DNA of 64,000 nt from Pararhodobacter zhoushanensis (GTDB taxonomy: Bacteria; Pseudomonadota; Alphaproteobacteria; Rhodobacterales; Rhodobacteraceae): NCBI RefSeq assembly GCF_003990445.1, contig NZ_REEZ01000003.1, forward strand, positions 282,635-346,634, read 5' to 3'. Positions 53,551 to 63,949 of this stretch are shown here, one piece after another; within the stretch, counting starts at the first letter, position 1; each line of letters opens with the position of its first letter. Below the pieces are notes generated by a model. That model was not told the DNA's origin, ran no database searches, and saw only the letters and a program-made list of their open reading frames with translations. The position numbers and the translations under genes were made by a program.

Positions 53551-54299
53551 CCGCGATCCACCTTCAAGACCTCGACATCTACTACGGCGAAAGCCGCGCT
53601 GTGCAGGGGGTTAACCTCGACGTCGCCTCGGGCGAGAGCTTTGCGCTGGTCGGCGAAAGCGGCTCGGGCAAGTCCACGATCCTCAAGGCGATCATGGGGC
53701 TGGCCCCGGACTGGACCGGCACCATCGAAGTGGACGGCGCAGCCCGCAGCCACGGCACCGACCGCGCATTTTCGGCGCATTGCCAGATGGTGTTTCAAGA
53801 CCCTTACGGCTCTCTCCACCCGCGCAAGACCATCGACGCGGCGCTGGCCGAGCCGCTCTTGATCCACGGCAAGCCCAACCGCGACAAACGGGTGGTCGAG
53901 CTGCTGGCCGAAGTGGGCCTCGACGCGCGCTTCCGCTTCCGTTTTCCGCACCAGCTGTCGGGCGGTCAGCGTCAGCGCGTCGCCATCGCGCGCGCTCTGG
54001 CGCTTGAGCCCAAACTTCTCTTGCTGGATGAACCCACCAGCGCGCTGGATGTGTCCATTCAGGCCGAGATCCTGAACCTTCTCAAACGGCTGCGGCGCGA
54101 GCGGGGGCTGACCTATCTGATGGTCACGCACAACCTGCCCGTCGTGTCTTTCATGTGCGACCGGCTGGCGGTGATGCGCCACGGCAAGATTGTCGAGACC
54201 GCTGACGTCGCCACCCTGCGCTCGGGCCAGTTCGACAGTGCCTATGCGCGCGACCTCTATCGCCTGAGCGAACCTGACCAAACGGAGCAGACCCCATGA
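53547..54299 (+). CDS. Dpp/Opp-type ABC transporter ATPase (DppF-like)
   Basis: This 250-aa ATPase has Walker A GESGSGKST, signature [15 protein letters not shown] and Walker [14 protein letters not shown], with MVFQDPYGSLHPR as Q-loop, the usual DppF form. I start at ATG 53547, which overlaps the previous stop codon (ATGA); upstream in-frame codons would lie within the DppD-like gene. It overlaps the GAF gene by 4 bases. Confidence 0.93.
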   Translation: MTAIHLQDLDIYYGESRAVQGVNLDVASGESFALVGESGSGKSTILKAIMGLAPDWTGTIEVDGAARSHGTDRAFSAHCQMVFQDPYGSLHPRKTIDAALAEPLLIHGKPNRDKRVVELLAEVGLDARFRFRFPHQLSGGQRQRVAIARALALEPKLLLLDEPTSALDVSIQAEILNLLKRLRRERGLTYLMVTHNLPVVSFMCDRLAVMRHGKIVETADVATLRSGQFDSAYARDLYRLSEPDQTEQTP

Positions 54300-54772
54300 C
54301 CCCCACCGCCACTTTCACCGCCGCTCTTGAACAGGCGACCACCCGGACCGAGGCCTTCGAGGCGCTGGGCCGTCTGGTTGCCGACACGCTGGGCATCAAG
54401 CTGGTCACCGTGATGACCATGGACTTCACCGCCGGTGTCGCGCGGCGCGCCTATACCAGCCATCCGGTTGAATACCCGGTGTCGGGTGACAAGCCGATCC
54501 GCCGCGATGGGTGGTTCGATCAGGTGCATGGCCGTGGCCAGCCTTTCGTCGCCAACACCATCGAGGACATCGCGAAGGTGTTCCCCGACGCCGACACGAT
54601 TGCCTCGCTTGGCTGTGCCTCGGTGGTGAATATTCCGGTGCGCGTACAGGGGCAGATCCTTGGTACGCTGAACATGCTGGACGTTGCTGGCTATTTTGAC
54701 CCGGCCACCGTCGCCCGCTGCGAAGAACTGCTGCGCCTGCCGGCGACGGCGTGCTTCCTGCTGCCCGCCTGA
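54296..54772 (+). CDS. Stand-alone GAF-domain protein
   Basis: This 158-aa protein is a single GAF domain with no output domain: VADTLGIKLVTVMTMD, PFVANTIEDIAKVFPD and LGCASVVNIPVRVQGQILGTLNMLD are typical GAF segments. It may bind a small molecule in the cytoplasm. The Cys pattern of free methionine sulfoxide reductases is not evident. It overlaps the last transporter gene by 4 bases, so it belongs to the operon, where it may sense or carry the imported compound. Confidence 0.85.
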   Translation: MTPTATFTAALEQATTRTEAFEALGRLVADTLGIKLVTVMTMDFTAGVARRAYTSHPVEYPVSGDKPIRRDGWFDQVHGRGQPFVANTIEDIAKVFPDADTIASLGCASVVNIPVRVQGQILGTLNMLDVAGYFDPATVARCEELLRLPATACFLLPA

Positions 54773-54784
54773 TGCGCTGAGCCG

Positions 54785-54813
54785 CGCGGGGCAGGGGGAA
54801 GCCTTGCCCCGCG
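54785..54813. terminator. Hairpin after the GAF gene
   Basis: CGCGGGGCA (54785-54793) pairs with TGCCCCGCG (54805-54813) 12 bases past the GAF gene stop codon. No T-tract follows. It marks the end of the transporter operon and precedes the pccB control region. Confidence 0.5.
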
Positions 54814-54823
54814 GCGATGAAAC

Positions 54824-54883
54824 TTTGCTGATTTGCAATTCGCATCTTCACATCTGCGGTGTCTTTGCAAATTTTCTTGTTTT
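54824..54883. promoter_or_regulatory. TTTGCAAA boxes upstream of pccB
   Basis: TTTGCAAT (54832-54839) and a perfect TTTGCAAA (54864-54871) are 32 bp apart, 70-110 bases before the pccB start. TTTGCTGA adjoins the first (54824-54831). After the second, a 4-base gap leads to the degenerate copy CTTGTTTT. PccR of Rhodobacter sphaeroides is described as binding TTTGCAAA-N4-TTTGCAAA before pccB. Confidence 0.6.
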
Positions 54884-54940
54884 TCCTTCCCTTGCTGCGC
54901 GTGCAAACGTAGATTGCGTCTCACATCCGAGGAGGCGTTG

Positions 54941-56473
54941 ATGAAGGACATTCTGCAAGAGCTTGAGACCCGTCGCCAGACCGCCCGTATGGGCGGTGGT
55001 CAGCGGCGCATCGACGCGCAGCATGCCAAGGGCAAGCTCACCGCGCGCGAGCGGATCGAGCTGCTGCTCGACGAGGACTCTTTCGAAGAGTTCGACATGT
55101 TCGTCGCCCATCGCTGCACCGATTTCGACATGCAGCAGGACCGGCCCGCCGGGGATGGCGTGGTGACGGGGTGGGGCACGGTTAATGGCCGCATGGTCTA
55201 TGTCTTCAGTCAGGATTTCACCGTCTTTGGTGGCTCGCTTTCGGAAACCCACGCGCAAAAGATCTGCAAGATCATGGATATGGCGATCCAGAACGGCGCG
55301 CCGGTCATCGGGTTGAACGACTCGGGCGGCGCGCGCATTCAGGAAGGCGTGGCCTCGCTTGCCGGCTATGCCGACGTGTTCCAGCGCAACATCATGGCCT
55401 CGGGCGTGGTGCCGCAGATCAGCGTGATCATGGGGCCCTGTGCCGGTGGCGCGGTCTACAGCCCGGCGATGACCGACTTCATCTTCATGGTGCGCGACAG
55501 CTCGTATATGTTCGTGACCGGCCCCGATGTGGTCAAGACGGTGACGAACGAGATCGTCACCGCGGAAGAGCTGGGTGGGGCCTCGACCCACACCCGGAAG
55601 TCTTCGGTTGCCGATGGCGCGTTCGAGAATGACGTCGAGGCGCTGGCCGAAGTGCGCCGTCTGATCGACTTCCTGCCGCTCAACAATCGCGAAAAAGCGC
55701 CGGTCCGTCCGTTCTTTGACGATCAGAACCGCATCGAAGCCAGCCTCGACACGCTGATCCCCGACAATCCCAACACGCCCTATGACATGAAGGAGCTGAT
55801 CCTCAAAGTCGCGGACGAGGGGGATTTTTACGAGATCCAGGCCGATTTCGCCAAGAACATCATCACCGGCTTCATCCGCATCGAAGGTCAGAGCGTCGGC
55901 GTCGTGGCCAACCAGCCGATGGTGCTGGCCGGGTGCCTGGACATAGACTCCAGCCGCAAGGCCGCGCGCTTTGTGCGTTTTTGCGACGCGTTCGAAATCC
56001 CGATCCTGACGCTGGTCGACGTGCCCGGCTTCCTGCCCGGCACCGGCCAGGAATTCGGCGGGGTTATCAAGCACGGCGCGAAGCTGCTCTTTGCCTATGG
56101 TGAAGCGACGGTGCCGAAAGTCACGGTGATCACGCGCAAAGCCTATGGCGGCGCCTATGACGTCATGGCCTCCAAACATCTGCGCGGGGATTTCAACTAT
56201 GCCTGGCCCACCGCCGAGATCGCGGTGATGGGGGCCAAGGGCGCGGTCGAGATCCTTTACCGCAGCGAATTGGCCGACAAAGACAAGATCGCAGCGCGCA
56301 CCAAGGACTATGAGGATCGCTTCGCGAACCCCTTTGTCGCGGCCGAGAAAGGCTTTATCGACGAGGTGATCCAGCCCCGTTCGACCCGCCGCCGTGTCGC
56401 CCGTGCCTTTGCCAGTCTGCGCAATAAAAAGCTGACAAATCCCTGGAAAAAGCACGACAACATCCCGCTTTGA
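54941..56473 (+). CDS. pccB: Propionyl-CoA carboxylase beta subunit
   Basis: PccB is the carboxyltransferase half of propionyl-CoA carboxylase, moving CO2 from biotin to propionyl-CoA to give (S)-methylmalonyl-CoA. The 510-aa length is exact for the family. Motifs are [35 protein letters not shown] (oxyanion regions), [13 protein letters not shown] and [18 protein letters not shown] precedes ATG 54941. Upstream TTTGCAAA boxes suggest PccR control. Two small genes separate it from pccA. Confidence 0.97.
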   Translation: MKDILQELETRRQTARMGGGQRRIDAQHAKGKLTARERIELLLDEDSFEEFDMFVAHRCTDFDMQQDRPAGDGVVTGWGTVNGRMVYVFSQDFTVFGGSLSETHAQKICKIMDMAIQNGAPVIGLNDSGGARIQEGVASLAGYADVFQRNIMASGVVPQISVIMGPCAGGAVYSPAMTDFIFMVRDSSYMFVTGPDVVKTVTNEIVTAEELGGASTHTRKSSVADGAFENDVEALAEVRRLIDFLPLNNREKAPVRPFFDDQNRIEASLDTLIPDNPNTPYDMKELILKVADEGDFYEIQADFAKNIITGFIRIEGQSVGVVANQPMVLAGCLDIDSSRKAARFVRFCDAFEIPILTLVDVPGFLPGTGQEFGGVIKHGAKLLFAYGEATVPKVTVITRKAYGGAYDVMASKHLRGDFNYAWPTAEIAVMGAKGAVEILYRSELADKDKIAARTKDYEDRFANPFVAAEKGFIDEVIQPRSTRRRVARAFASLRNKKLTNPWKKHDNIPL

Positions 56474-56488
56474 CGGCGGGATGGCCTT

Positions 56489-56515
56489 ACCAGCGGCTGC
56501 TATATTCCCGCTGGT
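56489..56515. other. Hairpin after pccB and 265-bp spacer
   Basis: ACCAGCGG (56489-56496) pairs with CCGCTGGT (56508-56515), 15 bases past the pccB stop codon. TTTGCG follows, a poor T-tract. The rest of the spacer to 56738 holds no gene that I can support; TTTGTGCAAA at 56666-56675 loosely recalls the PccR half-site. Confidence 0.4.
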
Positions 56516-56738
56516 TTGCGCTAGATGTTGTTTTTTGAACCCTGTCTCACCCGCGCCTTGGTGCGCCAAAACCACAGAACGCCTTGCAAGCCCCCATGTT
56601 TGAACACAAAAACTGGATTTGGCCCTTTGGATGGGTTATGGTCGCGAACAGCGCAACCGCCGTGGTTTGTGCAAATAAGAGCATCCGGCGCTTGGGGGCT
56701 TCCCGGCGACCGGACCGAAACGAGAGCAGGAGTAACGC

Positions 56739-56888
56739 ATGTCCAAGTTTACCATCGCCGCCTTCGCGGGCGTCGTCGGCCTGTCGTTCCTGGCCGGTTG
56801 CAACCAGAACCGCCAAGAAGAATTCGTCATGGTCGAGCCCGCGCCCGAGCCGATTTACGTCGAGCCGGTCACGCCGAAATACCGTTGA
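56739..56888 (+). CDS. 49-residue lipoprotein between pccB and pccA
   Basis: This tiny gene encodes 49 residues beginning MSKFTIAAFAGVVGLSFLAGC. The lipobox LAGC gives a mature lipoprotein of 29 residues from Cys21, rich in Glu and Pro (VEPAPEPIYVEP). AGGAG lies 7 bases before the ATG. I do not know a function. Small entericidin-like or YgdI-like lipoproteins are similar in size only. A strong hairpin follows it. Related genomes often carry a small lipoprotein at this place. Confidence 0.8.
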   Translation: MSKFTIAAFAGVVGLSFLAGCNQNRQEEFVMVEPAPEPIYVEPVTPKYR

Positions 56889-56914
56889 TTTCACGCCTTC
56901 GGGCGTAATGCGCC

Positions 56915-56940
56915 GGGCGGGGCCGCTTTTGGCCCCGCCC
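56915..56940 (+). terminator. Hairpin after the small lipoprotein gene
   Basis: A perfect 10-bp GC stem (56915-56924 with 56931-56940) has the loop GCTTTT and lies 26 bases past the lipoprotein stop. The following GTTCG is not a T-tract, so it may stabilise the short mRNA rather than end transcription. Confidence 0.5.
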
Positions 56941-56987
56941 GTTCGCGTCCTGAACACTCTGTCCGCAATTCACATGGGGGGTGCCTC

Positions 56988-57374
56988 GTGCTGAAGCATC
57001 GCGGTTTTCCCGGGCGTTTGCCCAGCACCGACTTCCAATTCACCATCCGACGCGCCAACGTCAAGGAAGGGGCCTCGCCCCTGATCGAGCGCAAGCGCTT
57101 CAAGGATCGCCGCCCCGCAGACCGGCGGGCCGACACCGGCTTTATGGCAGCACTTTGGGAGCATTTCGGCGAAGAGCCGTTCGAGCGTGGCAATCTGGAC
57201 GCCGGACGTCTGTCGTGGCTGTTTGGCCGCGAGGTCGTGCCCGCCGAAGATCCCTTCGATCCCAAAAGCTATGAAGCCCTGCTCCGGATCAACGTCGAGC
57301 AGGCGCGCATCTCTTTCCCCGAAATCTTCGACGAGGACGCCGAAGACTTCGACTGGGAGGATGACGACGAATGA
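56988..57374 (+). CDS. Uncharacterised acidic-tail protein between pccB and pccA
   Basis: I do not recognise a function for this 128-aa protein. It has a basic first half (RRANVKEGASPLIERKRFKDRRPADRRAD) and a very acidic end (EDAEDFDWEDDDE). There is no signal peptide or membrane segment. The start is taken as GTG 56988; GTG 56981 is another choice. It lies 55 bp before pccA on the same strand, so it is likely co-expressed with propionyl-CoA carboxylase. Confidence 0.7.
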   Translation: MLKHRGFPGRLPSTDFQFTIRRANVKEGASPLIERKRFKDRRPADRRADTGFMAALWEHFGEEPFERGNLDAGRLSWLFGREVVPAEDPFDPKSYEALLRINVEQARISFPEIFDEDAEDFDWEDDDE

Positions 57375-57429
57375 TCATCATCGCTGTGCACACACTTTTG
57401 GGGGCCCTGACGGGGCAGGGGGACTGAGC

Positions 57430-59433
<2,004 letters not shown>

Positions 59434-59449
59434 CCGCCAGCCCCGCCCC

Positions 59450-59938
59450 TTACCGGCCTGCCGGCCGGCGTTCGAGCATTTCGTCGCGCCGCAGCGGGAA
59501 GTGGTCGATGGCCGAGGCAATCTCGCGCACGCTGCGCGGGGCGGGGCGGCGTTGCTTGATCTCGCCGTCTTTCTCGATGATGGCCAGCATGAACCCGTGC
59601 GGCCGCAGCCGCAGCCGCAACGGGCTGCCCGACGCGCGGTCGCTGTCGAACATCACGACCACGTCGCGCAGCGCCAGCTCGGCGGCCCGTTCGCGGATGT
59701 CGCGCATCTGGCGCTGGAACGCGGGGTCGTTGGGCGTGTCGGCCAAGACGGCGACGATGCGCGCTTCCCACAGGAAACTCTCGGGGTCGATCCCGGCCGC
59801 GTCGAGAATGCGCAGCTCTGCCACCGGCGCTTCGGTGTCGAGCGCAAGGTCTGACGGCGTGGGGGTGATCAGCACCTCTTGCGCAAAGACGGGTGCGGCG
59901 GTGAGGCTCAACAGCAGCGCGTACAAGGCAAATTTCAT
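59450..59938 (-). CDS. Exported DUF4174-domain protein
   Basis: This 162-aa protein has a signal peptide (TAAPVFA, about residue 18) and a thioredoxin-like DUF4174 domain: EARIVAVLADTPNDPAFQRQMRDI, VVVMFDSD and LRPHGFMLAIIEKDGEIKQRRPAP. It has no CXXC motif. Function unknown. It is encoded against pccA (16 bp between the ends) and divergently from mcm, with a control region of 119 bp between it and mcm. The start at 59938 is set by the signal peptide. Confidence 0.8.
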   Translation of the reverse strand: MKFALYALLLSLTAAPVFAQEVLITPTPSDLALDTEAPVAELRILDAAGIDPESFLWEARIVAVLADTPNDPAFQRQMRDIRERAAELALRDVVVMFDSDRASGSPLRLRLRPHGFMLAIIEKDGEIKQRRPAPRSVREIASAIDHFPLRRDEMLERRPAGR

Positions 59939-60057
59939 CGGCGGCGGGTCTCCCTTCCGCTCTGATATAGGCGTTCGCGCCGACAATACACCCGTGACCG
60001 AACCGATTTCGCCCCGGCCCCTGTCGGCGGCGGCCTGACGAACCAAAGGAACGCACC

Positions 60058-62193
60058 ATGTCCCACAACGACAAGATGGCCGCTTGGGAAGCGCTGGCGG
60101 CGAAAGAGCTCAAGGGCAAGCCCGTTGAGGATCTGACCTGGAACACGCTTGAGGGCATTCCGGTCAAGCCGCTCTATACCGAGGCCGATCTTGAGGGGCT
60201 TGAGCACCTCGGCTCGACCCCCGGGTCCGCCCCCTTCACGCGCGGCCCGCGCGCCACGATGTATGCCGGGCGTCCGTGGACGATCCGGCAGTACGCGGGC
60301 TTCTCGACGGCTGAGGAATCCAACAACTTCTACCGCAAAGCGCTGGCCGCCGGGCAGCAGGGCGTCTCGGTCGCCTTCGATCTGGCGACGCACCGCGGCT
60401 ATGACAGCGACCATCCGCGCGTTGAGGGCGATGTCGGCAAGGCCGGGGTGGCGATTGACAGCGTCGAGGACATGAAGATCCTGTTCGACGGCATCCCGCT
60501 GGATAAGGTCAGCGTGTCGATGACGATGAACGGCGCGGTGATCCCGATTCTGGCGAATTTCATCGTGACGGGCGAAGAACAGGGCGTGGACCGCAAGTTG
60601 CTGTCGGGGACCATTCAGAACGACGTTCTGAAAGAGTTCATGGTCCGCAACACCTATATCTATCCGCCCGAGCCCTCGATGCGGATCATCGCGGATATCA
60701 TCGAATACACCGCCGCCGAGATGCCCAAGTTCAACTCGATCTCGATTTCCGGCTATCACATGCAGGAAGCCGGGGCCAATCTGGTGCAGGAGCTGGCCTT
60801 CACGCTGGCTGACGGTCGCGAATACGTCCGCACGGCGATTGCACGCGGGATGGATGTGGATGCCTTCGCCGGGCGGCTGTCGTTCTTCTTTGCCATCGGC
60901 ATGAACTTCTTCATGGAAGCATCCAAGCTGCGGGCCGCGCGGCTGCTGTGGCACCGGATCATGACCGAGTTCGGTGCCAAGAAACCCGGCTCGCTGATGC
61001 TGCGCACCCATTGCCAGACCTCGGGCGTGTCGCTGCAAGAGCAAGACCCCTACAACAACGTGGTGCGCACCGCCTATGAGGCGATGGCGGCGGCACTGGG
61101 GGGGACGCAGTCGCTGCACACCAACGCGCTGGATGAAGCTATCGCGCTGCCCACCGAATTCAGCGCCCGGATCGCCCGCAACACGCAGTTGATCCTGCAG
61201 GAAGAAACCGGCGTTACCCGCGTCGTCGATCCTCTGGCCGGTTCGTACTATGTTGAAAAACTGACAGCCGACCTGGCTGAAGCCGCGTGGGAACTGATCT
61301 GCGAGGTTGAAGAACTGGGAGGCATGACCAAGGCCGTCGCCAGCGGCATGCCCAAGCTCAGGATCGAGGAATCCGCCGCGCGGCGTCAGGCGATGATCGA
61401 CCGGGGCGAAGAGGTGATCGTCGGGGTCAACAAATACCGGCTGGGTAAGGAAGACCCGATCGACATTCTGGACATCGACAACGTCAAGGTGCGCGACGGG
61501 CAGATCACCCGTCTCGCCGCCATGCGCGCCAGCCGTGACGAAGCCGCCTGTCAGGCCGCTCTGGCCGAGGTCGAGCGTCGGGCCAAAGAGGGTGGCAACC
61601 TGCTGGCCGCCGCCGTCGATGCCGCCCGGGCACGGGCCAGCGTAGGGGAAATCAGCATGAGCATGGAAAAGGTGTTTGGCCGTCACCGCGCCGAGGTGAA
61701 GACCCTCGCCGGTGTCTACGGTGCCGCCTATGAGGGCGACGACGGTTTCGCCGCCATCCAGCGCGACGTCGAGGCCTTCGCCGAGGACGAAGGCCGCCGC
61801 CCGCGCATGCTGGTGGTCAAGATGGGGCAGGACGGCCACGACCGGGGCGCCAAGGTCATCGCCACCGCCTTTGCCGATATCGGCTTTGACGTCGATGTGG
61901 GGCCGCTGTTCCAGACCCCCGAAGAAGCCGCACAGGATGCGATCGACAATGACGTGCACGTCATTGGAATCAGCTCTCAGGCGGCGGGGCACAAAACCCT
62001 TGCTCCCAAGCTGATCGCCGCGCTCAAGGCGGCCGGTGCGGGCGATATTCTGGTGATCTGCGGCGGGGTGATTCCCCATCAGGACTATGAATTCCTGTAT
62101 CAGAACGGGGTTAAGGCCATTTTCGGCCCGGGAACCAACATTCCGAACGCGGCTCGCGACATCCTTCACTTGATCAGACAGGCGCGTTCCTGA
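60058..62193 (+). CDS. mcm: Methylmalonyl-CoA mutase
   Basis: This adenosylcobalamin enzyme converts (R)-methylmalonyl-CoA to succinyl-CoA, the last step of propionyl-CoA assimilation. The single chain (711 aa) has a catalytic TIM barrel with TIRQYAGFS (active-site Tyr) and [17 protein letters not shown]. The C-terminal B12 domain carries [10 protein letters not shown] with His594 as the cobalt ligand. It is the homodimeric type. AAAGGAAC precedes the start. A strong terminator follows. The epimerase needed between PccAB and this enzyme is not in the window. Confidence 0.97.
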   Translation: MSHNDKMAAWEALAAKELKGKPVEDLTWNTLEGIPVKPLYTEADLEGLEHLGSTPGSAPFTRGPRATMYAGRPWTIRQYAGFSTAEESNNFYRKALAAGQQGVSVAFDLATHRGYDSDHPRVEGDVGKAGVAIDSVEDMKILFDGIPLDKVSVSMTMNGAVIPILANFIVTGEEQGVDRKLLSGTIQNDVLKEFMVRNTYIYPPEPSMRIIADIIEYTAAEMPKFNSISISGYHMQEAGANLVQELAFTLADGREYVRTAIARGMDVDAFAGRLSFFFAIGMNFFMEASKLRAARLLWHRIMTEFGAKKPGSLMLRTHCQTSGVSLQEQDPYNNVVRTAYEAMAAALGGTQSLHTNALDEAIALPTEFSARIARNTQLILQEETGVTRVVDPLAGSYYVEKLTADLAEAAWELICEVEELGGMTKAVASGMPKLRIEESAARRQAMIDRGEEVIVGVNKYRLGKEDPIDILDIDNVKVRDGQITRLAAMRASRDEAACQAALAEVERRAKEGGNLLAAAVDAARARASVGEISMSMEKVFGRHRAEVKTLAGVYGAAYEGDDGFAAIQRDVEAFAEDEGRRPRMLVVKMGQDGHDRGAKVIATAFADIGFDVDVGPLFQTPEEAAQDAIDNDVHVIGISSQAAGHKTLAPKLIAALKAAGAGDILVICGGVIPHQDYEFLYQNGVKAIFGPGTNIPNAARDILHLIRQARS

Positions 62194-62253
62194 TAGGCAA
62201 GGGCACGAACCTGCGACATTTGGTTGCAACCCCGGGGAGGGGGGAGCGACCCC

Positions 62254-62288
62254 AAGGGGCGGTCAGGAGGATGACCGCCCCTTTCTTT
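62254..62288 (+). terminator. Rho-independent terminator of mcm
   Basis: A perfect 12-bp stem (62254-62265 with 62272-62283), 6-base loop GGAGGA, is followed by TCTTT. It is the clearest intrinsic terminator in the window and ends the propionyl-CoA locus. Confidence 0.9.
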
Positions 62289-62336
62289 ATGCGCCGACCC
62301 CGCGCAGACTGCCGGTGCAGCACGTAGGGAGTTCTC

Positions 62337-62810
62337 ATGACATCGAAACGACCCGTGATCGCCGCCTCGATGGCTTTAGGCATGCTCTGGTCGCTGGGGC
62401 TGGTCTGGCTGGGCCGCGGGCCGGGCGATCCGGTCAACAGCATCGCCTTGGGGCTGATGCCCGGCGGGCTGATCATGGCCGCGATGATCGGGCGGCTGGC
62501 GCAGCGGCGTTTCTTTGACGACGCGATCATTGACGGCCAACCCTTTGCCACCGGCTCAGGAGCCGAAATCGACCAGCGCGTCCTGAGTAACACCGCCGAG
62601 CAACTGGTGCTTGCCGCCGCGCTCTGGCCCTTTGCGGGTTGGGTGCTGGGCTGGGGCTTGCTGCCCGTGCTGGGCGTCAGTTTTGCTCTGACGCGGGTGC
62701 TGTTCTGGCTGGGGTATCACCTGTCACCCCCCTTGCGGGGCCTCGGTTTTGCCGCCAGTTTCTACCCCAGCGTGGTGGCCGTGCTCTGGGCACTGGTCGC
62801 GCTGTCCTGA
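62337..62810 (+). CDS. MAPEG-family membrane protein
   Basis: This 157-aa inner-membrane protein has four hydrophobic segments with the MAPEG-type region RVLSNTAEQLVLAAALWPF and FWLGYHLSPPLRGLGFAASFYPS. Eukaryotic MAPEG proteins are glutathione-dependent enzymes; bacterial roles are mostly unknown. It begins a three-gene run with a VOC protein 8 bp downstream and a GNAT protein overlapping that. Confidence 0.85.
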   Translation: MTSKRPVIAASMALGMLWSLGLVWLGRGPGDPVNSIALGLMPGGLIMAAMIGRLAQRRFFDDAIIDGQPFATGSGAEIDQRVLSNTAEQLVLAAALWPFAGWVLGWGLLPVLGVSFALTRVLFWLGYHLSPPLRGLGFAASFYPSVVAVLWALVALS

Positions 62811-62818
62811 GGACTCCT

Positions 62819-63433
62819 ATGGCACTCTTCGATCATCTCGCCGTCGCTTGTGGCTCGCTTGCGGCGGACGCTCCGACCATCGAGGCCCTGCTCGGCGTCC
62901 CATTGGAGCCGGGCGGCAAGCATGCCCAGATGGGCACGCATAACCGGCTGTTATCGCTGGGCGAGGGGGAATATTTCGAGCTGATCGCCATCGACCCCGA
63001 GGGTCAGACCCCCGACCGCCCGCGCTGGTTTGCGATGGACAGTTTCGACGGCCCGCCCGCCGTGCGCAACTGGATCCTGCGCTGTGACGACATGGCCGAG
63101 ACATTGGCACAGGCGCCAATGGGCACCGGCACGCCGGTCCCGTTTCGCCGCGACGCGCTGACCTGGGAATTTGCCCTGCCAGACAGCGGCGTGCTGCCCT
63201 TCGACAATTGCGCCCCGGCGCTGATCGCCTGGGGGCCGGGTGTGCCGCATCCGAGCACACGCCTGCCTGATCGCGGTGTGCGGCTGGTGGCGCTGACGCT
63301 CAGCCACCCGCGCGCCTCGGTCTTGCAGGCGGCGCTGGCACCGCTGATCGACGATCCTCGGGTCACAGTGATTACGGGGGCGCCGGGGATCTCGGCGACC
63401 TTCGATACACCAAGTGGGCGCAAGACGCTGTGA
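62819..63433 (+). CDS. VOC/glyoxalase-like domain protein
   Basis: This 204-aa protein has a VOC (Glyoxalase_3) fold: FDHLAVACGSLAADAP at the N-terminus, GGKHAQMGTHNRLLSLGEGEYFELIAIDPEG and a C-terminal VRLVALTLSHPRAS. The metal ligand candidates are His (FDHL) and Glu (YFELI). Substrate unknown. I start at ATG 62819, behind GAGGACT; the frame opens earlier within the MAPEG gene. Its stop overlaps the GNAT start by one base. Confidence 0.85.
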   Translation: MALFDHLAVACGSLAADAPTIEALLGVPLEPGGKHAQMGTHNRLLSLGEGEYFELIAIDPEGQTPDRPRWFAMDSFDGPPAVRNWILRCDDMAETLAQAPMGTGTPVPFRRDALTWEFALPDSGVLPFDNCAPALIAWGPGVPHPSTRLPDRGVRLVALTLSHPRASVLQAALAPLIDDPRVTVITGAPGISATFDTPSGRKTL

Positions 63434-63906
63434 TGATCCGGCCCGCCGTTCCCGGCGATGCGCCGGCCATCGCGGGTTTCTGGAACCCGTTGATTCGCGA
63501 CACAGTGGTGACCTTTTCGCCGCTTGAACGCTCGCCCGACGAGATCATCGCGATGATCACACAGAAGCAGGTCTTTGTCGTCGCCGACCCGGGCGACGGC
63601 CCGGTGGGTTTTGCCACCTACGCGCAATTCCGCAGCGGTCCCGGCTATGCCTTTGCGCAGGAACACACCATCATCCTGTCGCCTCAAGCCAACGGCAAGG
63701 GCGTGGGCCGGGCGCTGATGGCGGCGATCGAGGGGATCGCGCGCGACCACGGCCACCGTGCCATGATCGCCGGGGTCAGTGGCTCGAACCCGGCAGGCAT
63801 CGCGTTTCACGCGGCGATTGGCTATTTGGAGGTCGGCCGCCTGCCGCAGGTCGGCTGGAAACTGGGCAGCTGGCACGATCTTGTGCTGATGCAGAAAATG
63901 TTGTGA
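63433..63906 (+). CDS. GNAT-family N-acetyltransferase
   Basis: This 157-aa cytoplasmic acetyltransferase opens with MIRPAVPGDAPAIAGFWN and has the acetyl-CoA loop LSPQANGKGVGRALM, with the C-terminal GSNPAGIAFHAAIGYLEVGR. It is close to phosphinothricin/methionine sulfoximine acetyltransferase-like proteins (Pat/MddA), though the substrate is not proven. ATG 63433 begins in the VOC stop codon; GTG 63430 is also possible. Confidence 0.9.
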   Translation: MIRPAVPGDAPAIAGFWNPLIRDTVVTFSPLERSPDEIIAMITQKQVFVVADPGDGPVGFATYAQFRSGPGYAFAQEHTIILSPQANGKGVGRALMAAIEGIARDHGHRAMIAGVSGSNPAGIAFHAAIGYLEVGRLPQVGWKLGSWHDLVLMQKML

Positions 63907-63949
63907 TCGTCGCATGTTCAAACCGCGCGCGCGCGGCTAGAATGATCGC

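Noticed and set aside
56666-56675. TTTGTGCAAA as a third PccR site
   Set aside because: It departs from TTTGCAAA by an internal two-base insertion and stands alone; mentioned only in passing.
59935-62229. A 764-codon open frame opposite mcm
   Set aside because: It mirrors the methylmalonyl-CoA mutase gene, is rich in His/Arg/Gly as antisense frames are, and has no ribosome site or motif.
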